A stretch of 64,000 nucleotides of DNA from Isoetes taiwanensis (GCA_021234155.1 JAJEKV010000041.1:5386829-5450828); one strand, 5' to 3'; counted from the first letter of the stretch, positions 10,354 through 21,470 are shown. Translations and numbers: made by a program. Notes: generated by a model not told the origin, from the letters alone.

Positions 10354-11040
10354 AGTGTGAGATAGCTTTAGAGCCGGGCACTAAGCCTACCAAAGAAGGC
10401 CCCCCCACCGGATGAGTCCCCCGTGAGTCGGCAGAGCTTAAGAAGCAACTTCAAGAGTCGCTAAACCTAGGTTTTATTCGACCTAGCGTTTCGCCCTTTG
10501 GCGCCCTATTCTTTTTGTAAAGAAAAAGGACGGCTCCTTGAGAATGTGTATTGATTATCGGCAACTCAACAAGCATACCATCAAAAATCGCTATGCTTTG
10601 CCGAGAGCAGATGATCTAATGGATCAGTTGCAAGGGGCCAAATATTTTTCAAAGATTGACCTTCGCGGGGATATCATCGATAAGGATTAAAGAGGAGGAC
10701 ATCCATAAACTGCTTTTCGCACTAGATATGGACATTATGAGTTTACCGTTATGCCTTTCGGATTAACTAATGCCCCCGCAACCTTTATGTGGTTAATGAA
10801 CGATGTTTTCCGACAATACTTGGATGATTTTGTTGTCATTTTCTTTGACGACATTCTCATCTACAGTAAGACTCTAGAAGAGCATGAGAAACATCTTAAA
10901 TTGGCCCTACAAAAGTTAAGACGTCATCAGCTTTTTGCCAAGTTCTCCAAGTGCAAGTTTGCCACTCCAAAGGTTGACTATTTGGGCCATATCATTTCTG
11001 CAGAAGGAATTGCTCTGAGATCCAAAGAAAAATAGAGGCC
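10354..11040 (+). CDS. Chromovirus 1 reverse transcriptase, frameshifted
   Basis: Copies element RNA into DNA. Visible blocks: [46 protein letters not shown] (first catalytic aspartate), [24 protein letters not shown] (the catalytic FxDD box) and [14 protein letters not shown] stop after about 10400, a shift near 10520 and a stop near 10687 break the frame. The order and spacing are typical of Ty3/gypsy RT. Confidence 0.92.
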
Positions 11041-11640
11041 GTGAAGGGAATGGCCTATTCGTAAAATGTCTCCGAGGTCCGAAGTTTCTTGGGATTAGCG
11101 GGATACTATCGAAAGTTTGTAAAGGATTTTGCAAGGATTGCAGCACCTCTTACAAACCTTACAAAGCATGAGAAGGTGAAGGATTGGAAGGAGCACTGGA
11201 AGACTAAGGTTCAGGGAAATTTCCAGCAGCTTAAAGATGCCTTAACCTCAGCACCCGTTCTCACGTTGCCCGATCCTGATAGGGATAAACTAGTGGCCAC
11301 AGATGCAAGTAAAATCGCCACTGGTGGGGTTCTAATGCAGGAGGGGAGGGTTATTGCTTATGATTCAAAGAAGATGAACGACACGGAACAGCGATACCCT
11401 ACCCATGATCAAGAGTTGTTAGTTTGTTGTTTCGCCTTACTTAATATGGAGACACTACCTCCTTGGTAGAAGATTCCAGTTGGACACGGATCACCAAAGT
11501 CTCCGTTATTTATCCACCCAACCGAACCTCAACCTCCGTCAGAGGAGATGGATGGAATTTCTTGAAGAATATGATTTTGAGATCATGTATAAGCCTGGAA
11601 AGCACAATGTGGTTGCGGATGCATTGTCACGCCACCCCTC
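11041..11640 (+). CDS. Chromovirus 1 RT connection and RNase H
   Basis: FLGLAGYYRKFVKDFA marks the connection domain. VATDASKIATGGVLMQ carries the first RNase H aspartate, YPTHDQELL the glutamate-containing helix, and LDTDHQSLRYL with NVVADALSRHP the later metal-binding aspartates. One frameshift at about 11450-11480 separates the two halves. Confidence 0.9.
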
Positions 11641-12970
11641 GGTAACCCGAACCCATTGTAACGCAATTTCTACACTCACCAGTGAGTTTGGAAAACAGAT
11701 AGAACAAACTTTGGCCACGGATCCCGAGTTTTGTGAAATTTGGGCTAGTTTGAGTAAGGAGGCACGCACTGATAAAGAACGCGAAGCTTTCCGTTCATAT
11801 AAGAAAGAGGGCAATTTGTTGTATCACAAGGATAAGTTATGTGTACCTCTGACTTCCGGAGTGCGTAAGTTAATCCTCCATGACACGCACAACAACCCTA
11901 TAGCTGGACATGCGGGTTTTATGAAGACCTATTTTAAAATCCGCTCTAGTTACTTTTGGCCTTCCATGAAGAAGGATATTGCTAGATACATTAAGCAGTG
12001 TCAAGTGTGTCAGCAAACCAAGGCGGAGCAATTAAGAGTTCCAGGAGAGCTGCAGCCTTTGGATGTGCCCCACGCAAAATGGGAAGTAATAACCATGGAT
12101 TTCATTGTGGGCCTTCCACGAACTCTCCGTGGCTATGATGCATTAATGGTGGTCGTCGACAAATTGTCAAAAATGGCTCACTTCTTGCCATGTCGCACCA
12201 ATTCCATTAATCGCCTTCGATTAACCGCCCTTGCTTTTCGCAGCGAGATCTTCAAGGTTGCACCGGAATGCCACGGGTTATTGTATCCGATTGGGGATCC
12301 CAAATTTGTAAGTGCATTCGAAGGATTTCTTCACCACCATACGAGACCAAGCTTGCTATGAGTACCGCGATATCATCCTCGCATGCATGGTCGACAGAGC
12401 GTACCAACCGTATCATAGAGGATATGCTACGCAGTTATGTGTGGAGTAAGCAATCCCAATGGGCTGACTATATTTATCTAGTAGAATTTGCCTATAACAG
12501 TATGAAACAGGAGTCTTCCAAAATGTCTCCTTTCATGATAAACTATGGTTATCAATGCCTTACTCCTGACACATGGCACAACCCCGTGTCGAAAGTGGAA
12601 GTTTCTCAACAACTCCTCCTGGAGATGCAAGCTTTGGTCGACGAGGTACGTGGTTACTTGCTAGCTGCACGCAGTCGTCAAAAAAGTGTAGCAGATAAGC
12701 ACAGGACCCCACGAGTCTTCCAGGTGGGTGAATCGGTTTGGCTTAAGATTAAGGTAAAACAAGCCAAGCTTAAGATTGGTAATTGCAAGAAGTTGGCACC
12801 CGATGATGGGCTGGACCGCTCAAAATCACCGAACGTATTGGGGAGCAAGCATATCGCCTGGACTTGCCACCCCGCTTTAAAGATCCACAAGGTTTTTCAT
12901 GTGAGTCTTCTAAAGCAAAGACACCCCGATCCGGAGGAGGTTTTGGAAACCCCAACCCTCCCTCGGAAAT
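11641..12970 (+). CDS. Chromovirus 1 integrase
   Basis: Inserts the cDNA into the host genome. The HHCC zinc-binding domain is seen as HDTHNNPIAGHAGF and YIKQCQVCQQTK. The catalytic core begins KWEVITMDFIVGLP (first Asp). The second Asp is in VIVSDWGSQ, and TERTNRIIEDMLRSYVW carries the glutamate. The usual YHPQTDGQ segment is degraded. The C-terminal GPY/F-like region (about 12770-12910) ends at KVFHVSLLK. Frameshifts occur near 12270 and 12830. Confidence 0.9.
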
Positions 12971-13236
12971 GACAGAGGAGCAACTAGAGATAGTACCTGA
13001 AGCTCTTCTTGATCGAGCTTATAAACAGACCAGGAGGACTCAAATGCTACAATACTTGGTCAAGTGGAAACACTTGCCAGTGGAGGATGCTACATGGGTG
13101 ATGGAAACAGATCTTGAGAAGCACTATCCGGATTTCATGCGCGAATCTCAAGGCCGCACTATCAACGATGCTATCAACCCCGCTCCCGGCGGTAAGCTTG
13201 AAGACTTGATTCGCCGAGAATCAGTAGAGGGGTAGA
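12971..13236 (+). CDS. Chromovirus 1 C-terminal chromodomain
   Basis: QYLVKWKHLPVEDATWV at about 13050-13110 is the chromodomain core (YLVKW..L...ATWE class), followed by DLEKHYPDF. It ends at the stop near 13234. Chromodomains at integrase C-termini define chromoviruses and are known to steer insertion toward chromatin bearing methylated H3. Of the aromatic cage only W and Y positions are visible here. Confidence 0.85.
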
Positions 13237-13836
13237 TGCATCGTAGTTAACAATAGTTACCGATGATGGGATCACCTCTGTGTTCCTTAGGACGTGGTGT
13301 ACTGTCAATGTGGACATGACCGCGAACTGCTTGTAAAGCATGTAGTTCATAGCCGCGTTCATATTGGCTATAATAGGAACCTGACCAGTCCTTAGGCCAC
13401 AATGAACTGCGAACTATAGGCATGATAGGTCCCTTGTAGATAAATTTTCTTTTATTTTCTTATAGGGGGTGGACCCTTCAACCACAATCTAATTATTTTT
13501 TATCTATGAAAACTGATATAGTGACATGTGCAGGCCAGTGAGCAGTACGTGACCTGCCCATGTATAGGGGGTTGCTGATGACCCGACTTTCTCCGTTTTC
13601 ATGGTGTTTACACATAGTTCTTTAGTGTTACACTGCTTTTTGATATTGGACTTCGGTCCTTGAACTTTTTGATTATGATAATCATCTGAAATGCACTTTA
13701 GTGCTTGAACTGTTTTGAACTTCAAAAGTTTTAATATATTACCTTGGGAAACAAGGAATTATCTTCCTTTATAATGTGTTTTCTTTATTAGTATATCTTC
13801 AACTAACCCCAATGCCGAGGGACAAAGATTAATTCT
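13237..13836 (+). other. Chromovirus 1 3' untranslated region
   Basis: About 600 bp with no open frame of note between the pol stop and the polypurine tract. Confidence 0.6.
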
Positions 13837-13849
13837 AAGGAGGGGAGAA
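13837..13849 (+). other. Polypurine tract
   Basis: AAGGAGGGGAGAA directly precedes the 3' LTR; this is where plus-strand DNA synthesis is primed. Confidence 0.88.
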
Positions 13850-15496
13850 TGTGACGTTCCAAGTATTTATACCAGATAATGATAAATATGTTGACACGTC
13901 ACCCGTGTATGGATACGCTACCATGGGGCATGGTAACCTAGGGGTTGACTTAAAAGGATTAAATTAGCTATGCTAATATAATTGTTAAAGATAATAACCT
14001 ACATTTAAGGGATCATTATCTATAAAGGATAATTAAACTAATTATCCTTTGGAACGCCAGCCACCGCCAAACCTGGTTGGCCAAAGATGGTGAATGCTAT
14101 TTTGGACCCATAAGGTGGATCACCACCCCCGTATCCACCATAATCGACCCGAAATGAAGCGCCTACCTTGGGATTGAGCCGAGCCACCTTGCCCAAGTAC
14201 TTGCACACTGTGTGATCGTGAAGTGAGCATCGAGTTTCGTGGAAGGATGGAGGCACCAAACGATAACGGGTCGAAAGCAGAATACTGGTGGGTGGCTAGT
14301 ATAGGTCGATATTCTAGGGTAGCCCTTTGGGCACTTGTGTGTTGTCTTGTATGTTTCTCTCGTGCTTTTTATTCGTAGGAACTAACCCTTGGTTGAAAAG
14401 GTAAGTTCTCTTTATATTTTGATTCGGTTTTGCTCTCAAAGGATGAATTGATAGTTCTTTGCTTAGTTAGCACTCGAGAGATGGGGGATTACGGGAGGGT
14501 AGAGACCTCCGAGCCCATATATTGTAGTATGCTCCTAGATAAAGCCCCAGATTATCCCAATATTGCGGCCTCAGTGCACAAGAACCCACCGGGTCATAGA
14601 TGCTATGGTAACCGGGCTTAGCACCGCACAAGGAACACAAAGTGGTGAAGTGGAGGTGGGGTCTTGCACTAACATAAAAGGCTCCTGGGACTCCTATAGC
14701 GAGCTAGACCCGAGCAGCCTGGCCACGAGAGGGCCGGGTATGGGTCCGACACCCCTGGTGGGAAGGTGTGACCCGTATGGGGCACCTTGCACTTTGAGTA
14801 GATTTAGGGCTTGAGTAAGTCTGCACGGATGCGGGGGGGCCGGATGCGGCACGTGATTCTCTAGCACGCCCATGGAGCCACCGTGATTCCGGAAGGGGAC
14901 GCCTCGACCTGCCTCATCGGACCCGGGCTTCATGAACCCGGAGTAGGCTCGGCCAGGGTGATGCCTCGAGCCCTCGCAAGGTCTCCGGGAAGGCTATAGC
15001 GACGCCATAGCGTGAATTGACCCATCCGCAAAGTGTGCAATGGGAGGGGCGGATGGAGTGGACAACCCTAGCCAATGTTCTATGCCGCCAACGCCATGTC
15101 AAGATTCCGTCTGCCGGGTCTCTTGAGGCCTAGCCGCCACCGATCCTCACCGGAGTCTGAACCGGGGTAGAACCATGGGTTTGGGGTGTTTTCTTAGGTT
15201 TAGATGCATATTCTTTGCCGTTGGTATTGGGATGGATATGCCACCCTTCGTGGTGGTTATTTATATGTGATTTATGCTGTGTGCTAACCCTTGTATTCAC
15301 GCTTCCGCGACGTAGGAGCCCCATTGAAGGCGTGGGCCGAATGACCCTTTTCAGGTCCTCCTTCTTCGGGCATCGTGATTATAGATGGCCGAAATAGACG
15401 GAGGGGGAGCCGCCCTCGGCGAAGTTGGACGCCATGGGAGGGGAAAGTCCCCGTATGTATACGTCCGAGGGTCGTATATGTTCAGGGAGCGTCACA
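13850..15496 (+). repeat. Chromovirus 1 3' LTR
   Basis: Begins TGTGACGTTCC, ends GAGCGTCACA, and is followed by GGTAT (15497-15501), the repeat of 2203-2207. It is near-identical to the 5' LTR apart from scattered indels and C/T differences, which suggests a fairly recent insertion. Confidence 0.93.
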
Positions 15497-15501
15497 GGTA
15501 T

Positions 15502-16777
15502 GGTGGCTATGGCGGAAAACATTTCGGTGCTTCATTTTTAAGAGCTATTTCGTGCTTCATTTTTTAAGCTTTAGGGTATGGCGGCAGTAAGACCTAAGCA
15601 GCTGTTGGTTTTCTTCTGATAGTTATACTTCTTCATGGTTCCGTCCGGCAAAGGGTAAGGGATCCGGGGCTGCTTCACCTTATATTCTTCCTTCTTTTCT
15701 TACTAATCCTTTTATTTTCTTTTACAGATCCGGCAGCATGGCTAGGCTATGGCAGAAAACAGGGGGTCGCTGGAAACTTTGATTCTGGCATGAGATGAAG
15801 CATAAAATGATCGGCTTTGAGAAGAAGAACCAGCCAGGAGGAAGAGATCCTGGTTTCTTGAAAGAAATGAGAGGAGGCATCGTTGTAGCTAGGGTACTTG
15901 TTTTGATAGCCTTAGGAAGTATAGCATCCTCTGGATTTTCCCAAATCATTGTAATGCTACAGATTCTGGCAGATCTTGAAGCATTGGAGTCAAAACAGGT
16001 TTGCTTCTCTAGATGTGAGTGATTCTGGCTGGAGGTTTGGTCCTTTTTTACTTCTAGTTAAAAACCCCATTCGATTCTGCCGGTTTCAACACTTTATAAC
16101 ACATTCCCCACCTGCCCCTTATGCTTTAAGCTTTCCGGCCGGGCAAGGAAAGGCTGAACCGCAGGTACGCGGATCTTAAAATATTTTCTTTTTTTTTAAG
16201 TGATCGGGCAGGCAGATCCGCTCTGTCTTTTTTAAGTGATTCGAGATTTGGTTCACAACCTTCGACCGTTTTCAGCATTTTCAGAGATTGAACTTTAATC
16301 CGGTGCAGTAGATCTAAGCAAATGGCAGCGCATATCATCAGAGCTTGCATTGAATTTTTACTCATCTTAGCTCCCGAGCAATACTGAGATAAAACTGCCT
16401 CTGCATCATATTCAAATGATTTCGCTCTTAACCCCTCGTTGCTTCTTTGTCTCTCGCAGCAATCTCCATAACTTACATTGGCTGGAGAAATCTCTCCTTT
16501 CATTGGGAAGCTCAAAAGTCTTGAATATCTGTAAGAGCCTCTCGCACTATTTGTATGCTGCAAAGACCAGTATAGTTTATTAACCCTTGCTTTGGATGCA
16601 GGGATTTGAGGGAAAATAGTATTTCTGGTTAATACTATGACCTAAAATGTGAATCAAGAGCCGGAAAATGCATCACCACAAAACGATGGCTCCCTAAACT
16701 GTTTTCACACTGTACCCTAAACTGGCTGTGATCCTTGTTTTTTGTTTTTGCTTTAAAGCGGCCATGGCATTGCCAAT
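15502..16777. other. MULE interior with intron-like and exon-like segments
   Basis: No transposase. The segment before 2203 and the segment at 15690-15735 both carry a pyrimidine tract running into TTCT(A/T)..ACAGATCCGG, so an intron-exon boundary seems duplicated. An open frame at 16126-16563 on the minus strand has no recognisable family. The interior may be captured host sequence, as in Pack-MULEs. Confidence 0.35.
15795..16022 (+). CDS. Hypothetical exon in the MULE interior
   Basis: MKHKMIGFEKKNQPGGRD starts a frame with a hydrophobic stretch, VVARVLVLIALGSIASSGF, long enough for one membrane helix. It runs to SKQ with a possible donor CAG|GTTTGC near 15998. I do not recognise it. It could be a gene fragment picked up by the MULE or a chance frame. 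Confidence 0.25.
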   Translation: MKHKMIGFEKKNQPGGRDPGFLKEMRGGIVVARVLVLIALGSIASSGFSQIIVMLQILADLEALESKQVCFSRCE

Positions 16778-16910
16778 ATTGGCAAGGGGTTCAAATCCCC
16801 ATCTATAAAAATTCTGGGCAGTGCAGTGCATAGAATAACAATGGACATTGGCAAGGGGTTCAAATCCCCATCTATAAAAATTCTGGGCAGTGCATAGAAT
16901 AACAATGGAC
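16778..16910 (+). repeat. Tandem duplication with tRNA T-arm-like core
   Basis: Two copies of a 64-69 bp unit (16778-16846 and 16847-16910) contain GGGGTTCAAATCCCC, a perfect stem-loop of the tRNA T-arm (B-box) type. The rest of a tRNA cloverleaf is not visible, so this is a tRNA- or SINE-derived fragment rather than a tRNA gene. Confidence 0.55.
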
Positions 16911-16979
16911 AGGCACACAAAAAATGGAGTATGGACGCTGCTTGCTTTTGCAAGCAAATGTAAGTTATACTTTGAGAAT

Positions 16980-17692
16980 CTACCGCTCATCATTCCATCT
17001 CGAAGAATCCTACATTTGTGATTCCACCAGGCAGAATCGCATGATTGTGATTCCATCTGGCGGAATAGCAATGTTGTGATTCTGTCTGGCGGGATACGTA
17101 AGTGGTGATTCCAACTCACGGAATCAGACGTTCGTGATTCCATCTGGCGGAATAGCATGGTTGTGATTCCGTCTGACGAAATAGCACGATTGTGATTCCG
17201 TCTCGCGGAATAAATAATACGGTTGTGATTCCGTCTGGTGGAATACATGAGCGGTGATTCCATCTCGAAGAATCGTAAATTGGTGATTCCATCTGGCGAA
17301 ATGGCGGAATGGCGGTGATTCTACGGGGGAGAATATTATCGCGGTGATTCCACAGGGGAGAATATTATCGCGGTGATTCCACGGGGGAGAATATTATCGT
17401 ACGCGGTGATTCTACGGGGGAGAATATTACGGTATGCAGTGATTCCACCCCGCAGGATCAATTCCATGTGATTCCGTCGCGTAGAATAAAAGGTTGATGA
17501 TTCCATCCAACGGTATTTCGCAGATGTGATTCCGCCGGAAGGTATAAGATGGAGCTGTCAGGTACGGATAACGGGGCATGTACGGATAACGGGGCAGGAG
17601 GGTACGGATAACGGGGCAGGAGGGTTAGTGATTCCGCGGGAGAGTATCACCGCGATGGAATCACCAAAACCAGGGTAAGGATATTTTCACCC
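16980..17692. repeat. MULE right terminal inverted repeat with subterminal array
   Basis: About 20 tandem variants of GTGATTCC(AG)TCTGGCGGAAT and, near 17560-17620, three copies of GGTACGGATAACGGGGCA precede the inverted end. Array expansion makes this end much longer than the left one. Subterminal arrays are commonly transposase-binding regions; that role is inferred. Confidence 0.75.
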
Positions 17693-17701
17693 AATCGGGC
17701 G
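17693..17701. repeat. Target-site duplication of the Mutator-like element, right
   Basis: AATCGGGCG, identical to 1824-1832. Confidence 0.85.
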
Positions 17702-17771
17702 TAGAAAAAACCATCGGAAGATACCTCGACCAAAAGAACAAAAATTGCTTGCTCCTTTTTCGAACCCTAAT

Positions 17772-19789
17772 ATGGCCGAGGAACATGATGAGCTATTGTC
17801 ATGGGCTTCTTCAGTGGGCATCACTGATAATGATAGCCATGGAGTTGGCACAACCCTTCGCATTCATACGTTTCCGGAGGCTGGTGGGTGTGTATCCCGC
17901 TCCTCTCTTTTCTGAAGTTGTAGGCAATTCAATTGTTGTGGTTCCTGCAGAAGAGGATTTGCTGCAGCCAGGGATATAAAAAAAGGCGAGATTATCCTTA
18001 GAGTCCCATACGCCATTTTGCTAGGTGTGCATACTGCGAAGAAGGACCTTCAACTACAGCAGGCGCTTAATTCTCATGATAATCTCTCCTCCAAACAGGT
18101 GCTTCCAGTACTTATTTTACTTATTTTCTTATGTAATAATCAGTATATTTGGTGATGCAGATTTTGGCCTTACATTTATTAAATGAGGCAGTAAAGGGAC
18201 CATCTTCATTGTGGTATATATACCTAAAATATTTGCCTCGGGCTTATCACACGCTTTCTCACTTCTCACAGTTTCAAGCAGAAACATTGGAGGTATATAT
18301 CCTACTGATTTTCCTTGAAGTAAGAACTTAAAACATGGTTTGAAGAAGTGCAACTTCATGATCAACAACTTTTGTTCTCAACTTTATCTAACACCGAAAG
18401 TTAACTGGAACCAGAAAATTTATGTATTTAAGTGTGCTCTTCCAATTGTATCAGAGGGATGCTCCTGTATGGCTAGAAGCCCAAAAACTTGCTGCATGGG
18501 CATTGTTTTTGACAAATTTTTGTTCTCAGTGCCTTTGAAATTTCGTAAACTATAGTAAGTAATTGTATTTGTTGGTCTTTGTTTGCCAGGCTGAGGATGC
18601 CATATGGGCTGCAAAGAAATCATATCAAACAGCTTACTCAGAATGGAAATTAGTTCAACCTGTTATGCAGAAGCTTCATTTCAGCTTGAAATTTGCATCA
18701 TTCAAAGCCTGGCTCTGGGCAATTGCAACAGTAGGTGGTCATCATCCTGTCCATCAGTTTATCAATATGGAATTCAAATCTCCTTTATGATTCAACTTGT
18801 AGGTATCGTCCCGTTCAATGTATGTACCTTGGGATGAAGCAGGCGTGCTATGTCCTATTGGGGATTTATTTAATTATGACTCAGGTGATTTGGACCATGA
18901 AGATACCACGAGTATTACAAATGATACCATGAAAAATACAGGAGGCAATCAGCTCGAGACTTCTGGATGGAAGAGTGGGAGGCTTCAGGACGGTGTTTAT
19001 GACTTCTCACTTCATGTATACTGTTTTTATGCTCGAAGAGACTACATGGAAGGATGCCAGGTCTTTGTCATTCTGTTTGGTAGTCCTTTATAAGGCATGA
19101 CATCTTATTATTTCTCGCAGGTTTTTCTGTGCTATGGACAGTACGACAATTTAGAGTTACTTGATTATTATGGATTTTTACTTCCGGACAATCAGAATGA
19201 TGCTGTCTATATTGAGATGCCTTCTCCTTCCGAGTTTGGTCAGGAGAAAGATGACATCAGAAACCATAACTGTGGAAAAAATGGTTGCTTTATCCATGTG
19301 GATGGAAAACCATCATTTTGCTTGCTTGCTAGTCTGAGGCTTCGGGCAGCCCCTCTAAATCTTGTTAGATCATATAAGTATCTTGCTCTACAAGGGTTGC
19401 AAATGTCAGTTGGGAGTGATGTGCAACTTTATAGTTGGTTATCAAGCCATTGCAGGAAAATGCTAGAAGTCTTTTCTACGAGTCTGCAAGAAGACTCGTT
19501 TTGTAAGGAGGTATTAGATACTTGTCACACATTTTCTGAGTTTAAGCAGCTTTTATGTCATAATAATATTAAAATGGCGCAAGAGTGGACAACGTTCTCA
19601 GAAGAACTACAAATAAAGATCATTGAGCATTTAAAACTGGTATATGGTCCAGTTTGTGTTCCCAATGATGTTTATGTCTACAGATTAAAACTCTCGACCA
19701 TGTGGAAGCTTGGGTACAAGGCAATTCTTCTACGCTGTATATCTCATTGTAAGAACATGGTCAATGAGTTACAGCTCCCGAATCGATAG
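17772..19789 (+). CDS. SET-domain protein lysine methyltransferase (LSMT/SETD class), six exons
   Basis: Transfers methyl groups from S-adenosylmethionine to lysines of target proteins. Exons at 17772-17887, 17951-18098, 18161-18292, 18590-18730, 18803-19060 and 19121-19789, all with GT-AG junctions, give 487 residues in one uninterrupted frame. The SET domain starts GGRGFAAARDIKKGE, a split SET insert runs through exons 3-4 (AEDAIWAAKKSY, FKAWLWAIAT), and the catalytic half has WDEAGVLCPIGDLFNYD and VFLCYGQYDNLELLDYYGF. The C-terminal half resembles the Rubisco-LSMT substrate-binding domain. GDLFNY replaces the common NHS-type motif. ATG 17772 is the first in frame; the MULE sits about 80 bp upstream, so it likely occupies the promoter or 5' UTR. 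No transit peptide is obvious, so the location is unknown. The substrate cannot be told. Confidence 0.9.
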
Positions 19790-20373
19790 AAGTATTAGAG
19801 CCCCTCTTTTCTGTGGTCTGCAGAAATTGATGGCCTGATGTCAAGGTACCATGGTATATCATAATCATTATTATGTATACAAGAGATTATCGTTTATGGC
19901 GGCAGCCTATTTTATTTTTTTAGCCACTGCAGTAATATGTTATCAAATCAAAGGTTATTGTTCAGCTTCTTTACATCAATTTTATCCCACAATCAGATTC
20001 CACAGCTTTTTCAAAGGAAGAAGGCAGTTCCAAACGGAAATAGAGGACTTAAAGTTTTTTTATAATTCTACAAAAACTTTTAAGCTCTTTGGACATCTTG
20101 GAATCTCATGCTATAGTTTTGGTTGTTTATTTAAAAAGTAGTAAATGACATTAATTGGATCTGTAAACACAAAAATTCCAAGTAGCCTTGAATAAATTCA
20201 ATTTAACTATTCATGGTCAACGTTTTATGGCCTAAACTGTAGTCCAAAATTTGCTAAAAAAAGCATGCTAGCTAACAATCCTCCGTAAAAGCACAAGCAC
20301 AGAAGAAATCCCTGGAGGTGAGTTCTTGAATCACAAAATGCAGCAATTTACTCTTTGATCACACTACGCAGTT
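19790..20373 (+). other. 3' flank of the SET-domain gene
   Basis: AT-rich sequence with no recognisable gene, ending at the target duplication of the LINE. Confidence 0.5.
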
Positions 20374-20387
20374 AGCATCCACCTCCT
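20374..20387. repeat. LINE target-site duplication
   Basis: AGCATCCACCTCCT is repeated exactly at 21457-21470, right after the poly(A) tail. Confidence 0.88.
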
Positions 20388-21456
20388 ATTGGAGACTCCA
20401 TGGTGGTGGGCACCATTGCCTCCAGATCCCTCAGCACATCCATTGGCAGCCTCAGTTCATCCCCTTACACAGAGACGATGGGTTCTTGCAGGTGTTGTCT
20501 CTATTCAAGCATGGTATGAGGAGGGTCGCCTACTATCTTGGCCTGAATTTCAGGCAAAGTTCCTGCTCTCTCGTTGGGATGTATCTCTATGGGAGAAGGT
20601 CGCAGAAAATTTGCCTCTCATAGTGCAAGTTGGTGTTCTTTGAAAAGGGTGCCATGGGATTTGTCATGAAAATATCCACAAAGGCAAGCAATTTGTCGGA
20701 CAAGATATCGCCTTCTTTTAGCACCACAACCCCTCCGGTTGCGGATGGGTGGCACCTACATGTTCCTGACCCACTTTGTGTCGTACATGGCGATGGCTTT
20801 GGGATAGGTTGCTCCACCCTAAAGTCTCTCAGACTTGTGGTGGCGGGTTATCCATGTGTGCTGCGGGTTAATGCCTTGCGCGACATCGCTATGATCCAGC
20901 AAGATATCTGCGGCAGTATGCAGCTTTCGCCTCTCCGGACGTTGAGACTCTTGAGCATTGTCTCTTTGATTGTCACGAGGTTCAACCCGCGTGGTCTGGC
21001 TCAAGGTTTGTTTAACGGTACATTGGATTGCCGATGCATCCTTTTGGCGCCCTATCCCAACGCATGGCCTCCGGCTAAACAAAGAGCATTTCATCTTGGT
21101 TCCGGTTGGCTCCTATGGTCGATATGATATGGGGCCGGCGCAGACACCACATCTTTTCGGGGCATTTATTCATCCGCACACACACGTTGTTATTACAAAG
21201 GGCACGAAAAAGATATTGGCGACCCCTACGAGTGTTCTTCCCTTGACTTAAGGCGGTGGAACGATCGGATTGATATCTTGAATTGATTCTTATCATTAGT
21301 CTCCTATTCTGGAGTAAGTATATTGTGCTCCAGGCTCGTGCTCCTGTGGCATCTCTGTGTGCTTACACAGTTAGATGAGACATGTAAATTTTGTACTTTT
21401 TCTCTGATTAATAAACTTTTTGGCTTTCGTCCTTCAAAAAAAAAAAAAAAAAAAAA
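20388..21456 (+). mobile_element. 5'-truncated LINE (non-LTR retrotransposon) with poly(A) tail
   Basis: A 14-bp target duplication and a tail of about 22 A (21436-21457) define a target-primed insertion. Inside is the C-terminal end of the pol ORF. At about 20925-21015 one frame reads SPDVETLEHCLFDCHE, the zinc-binding zf-RVT signature. Downstream, KQRAFHLGSGWLLWSIW-like residues match the C-terminus of the LINE copy at 38.2-38.5 kb. The 3' end, AATAAACTTTTTGGC...CGTCCTTC before the A tract, is shared with the LINE end at 25.87 kb. Reverse transcriptase and endonuclease are missing through 5' truncation. Confidence 0.85.
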
Positions 21457-21470
21457 AGCATCCACCTCCT

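Larger units (their letters stand above)
2208..15496 (+). mobile_element. Chromovirus 1: Ty3/gypsy LTR retrotransposon carrying histone-like ORFs
   Basis: A complete 13.3-kb element. In order: 5' LTR, primer-binding site for initiator tRNA-Met, ORF1 (H3-like C-terminus), ORF2 (H2A-like C-terminus), gag, protease, reverse transcriptase, RNase H, integrase, chromodomain, polypurine tract, 3' LTR. The order protease-RT-RNaseH-integrase and the terminal chromodomain define a chromovirus. It is flanked by a 5-bp duplication. Usual chromoviruses are 5-7 kb, so this one is about twice that length. The excess is the long LTRs and the two ORFs before gag. Most ORFs have frameshifts, so this copy is unlikely to be autonomous as read here. 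Confidence 0.92.
1833..17692. mobile_element. Mutator-like element (MULE) containing a nested chromovirus
   Basis: The two ends are inverted copies beginning GGGTGAAAATATCCTTACCC and remain alignable for well over 70 bp, flanked by an exact 9-bp duplication (AATCGGGCG). Long terminal inverted repeats plus a 9-bp duplication are the signature of the Mutator superfamily. Without the nested retroelement (2208-15496 plus one copy of its 5-bp duplication) it is about 2.6 kb. I see no MURA-type transposase, so it is probably non-autonomous. Its right end lies about 80 bp upstream of the start codon of the SET-domain gene, matching the known preference of MULEs for gene 5' ends. Confidence 0.8.

Noticed and set aside
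16778-16910. tRNA gene
   Set aside because: Only a T-arm-like stem is seen; no D-arm, anticodon arm or acceptor stem.
17000-17530. CRISPR-like array of GTGATTCC...GGAAT units
   Set aside because: Units vary, lack unique spacers of constant size and lie in a MULE end in plant DNA.
18438-18535. An extra SET-gene exon (RDAPVWLEAQKLAAWALF)
   Set aside because: Joining exon 3 directly to 18590 keeps phase and gives the expected family sequence; including this piece adds residues not expected there.
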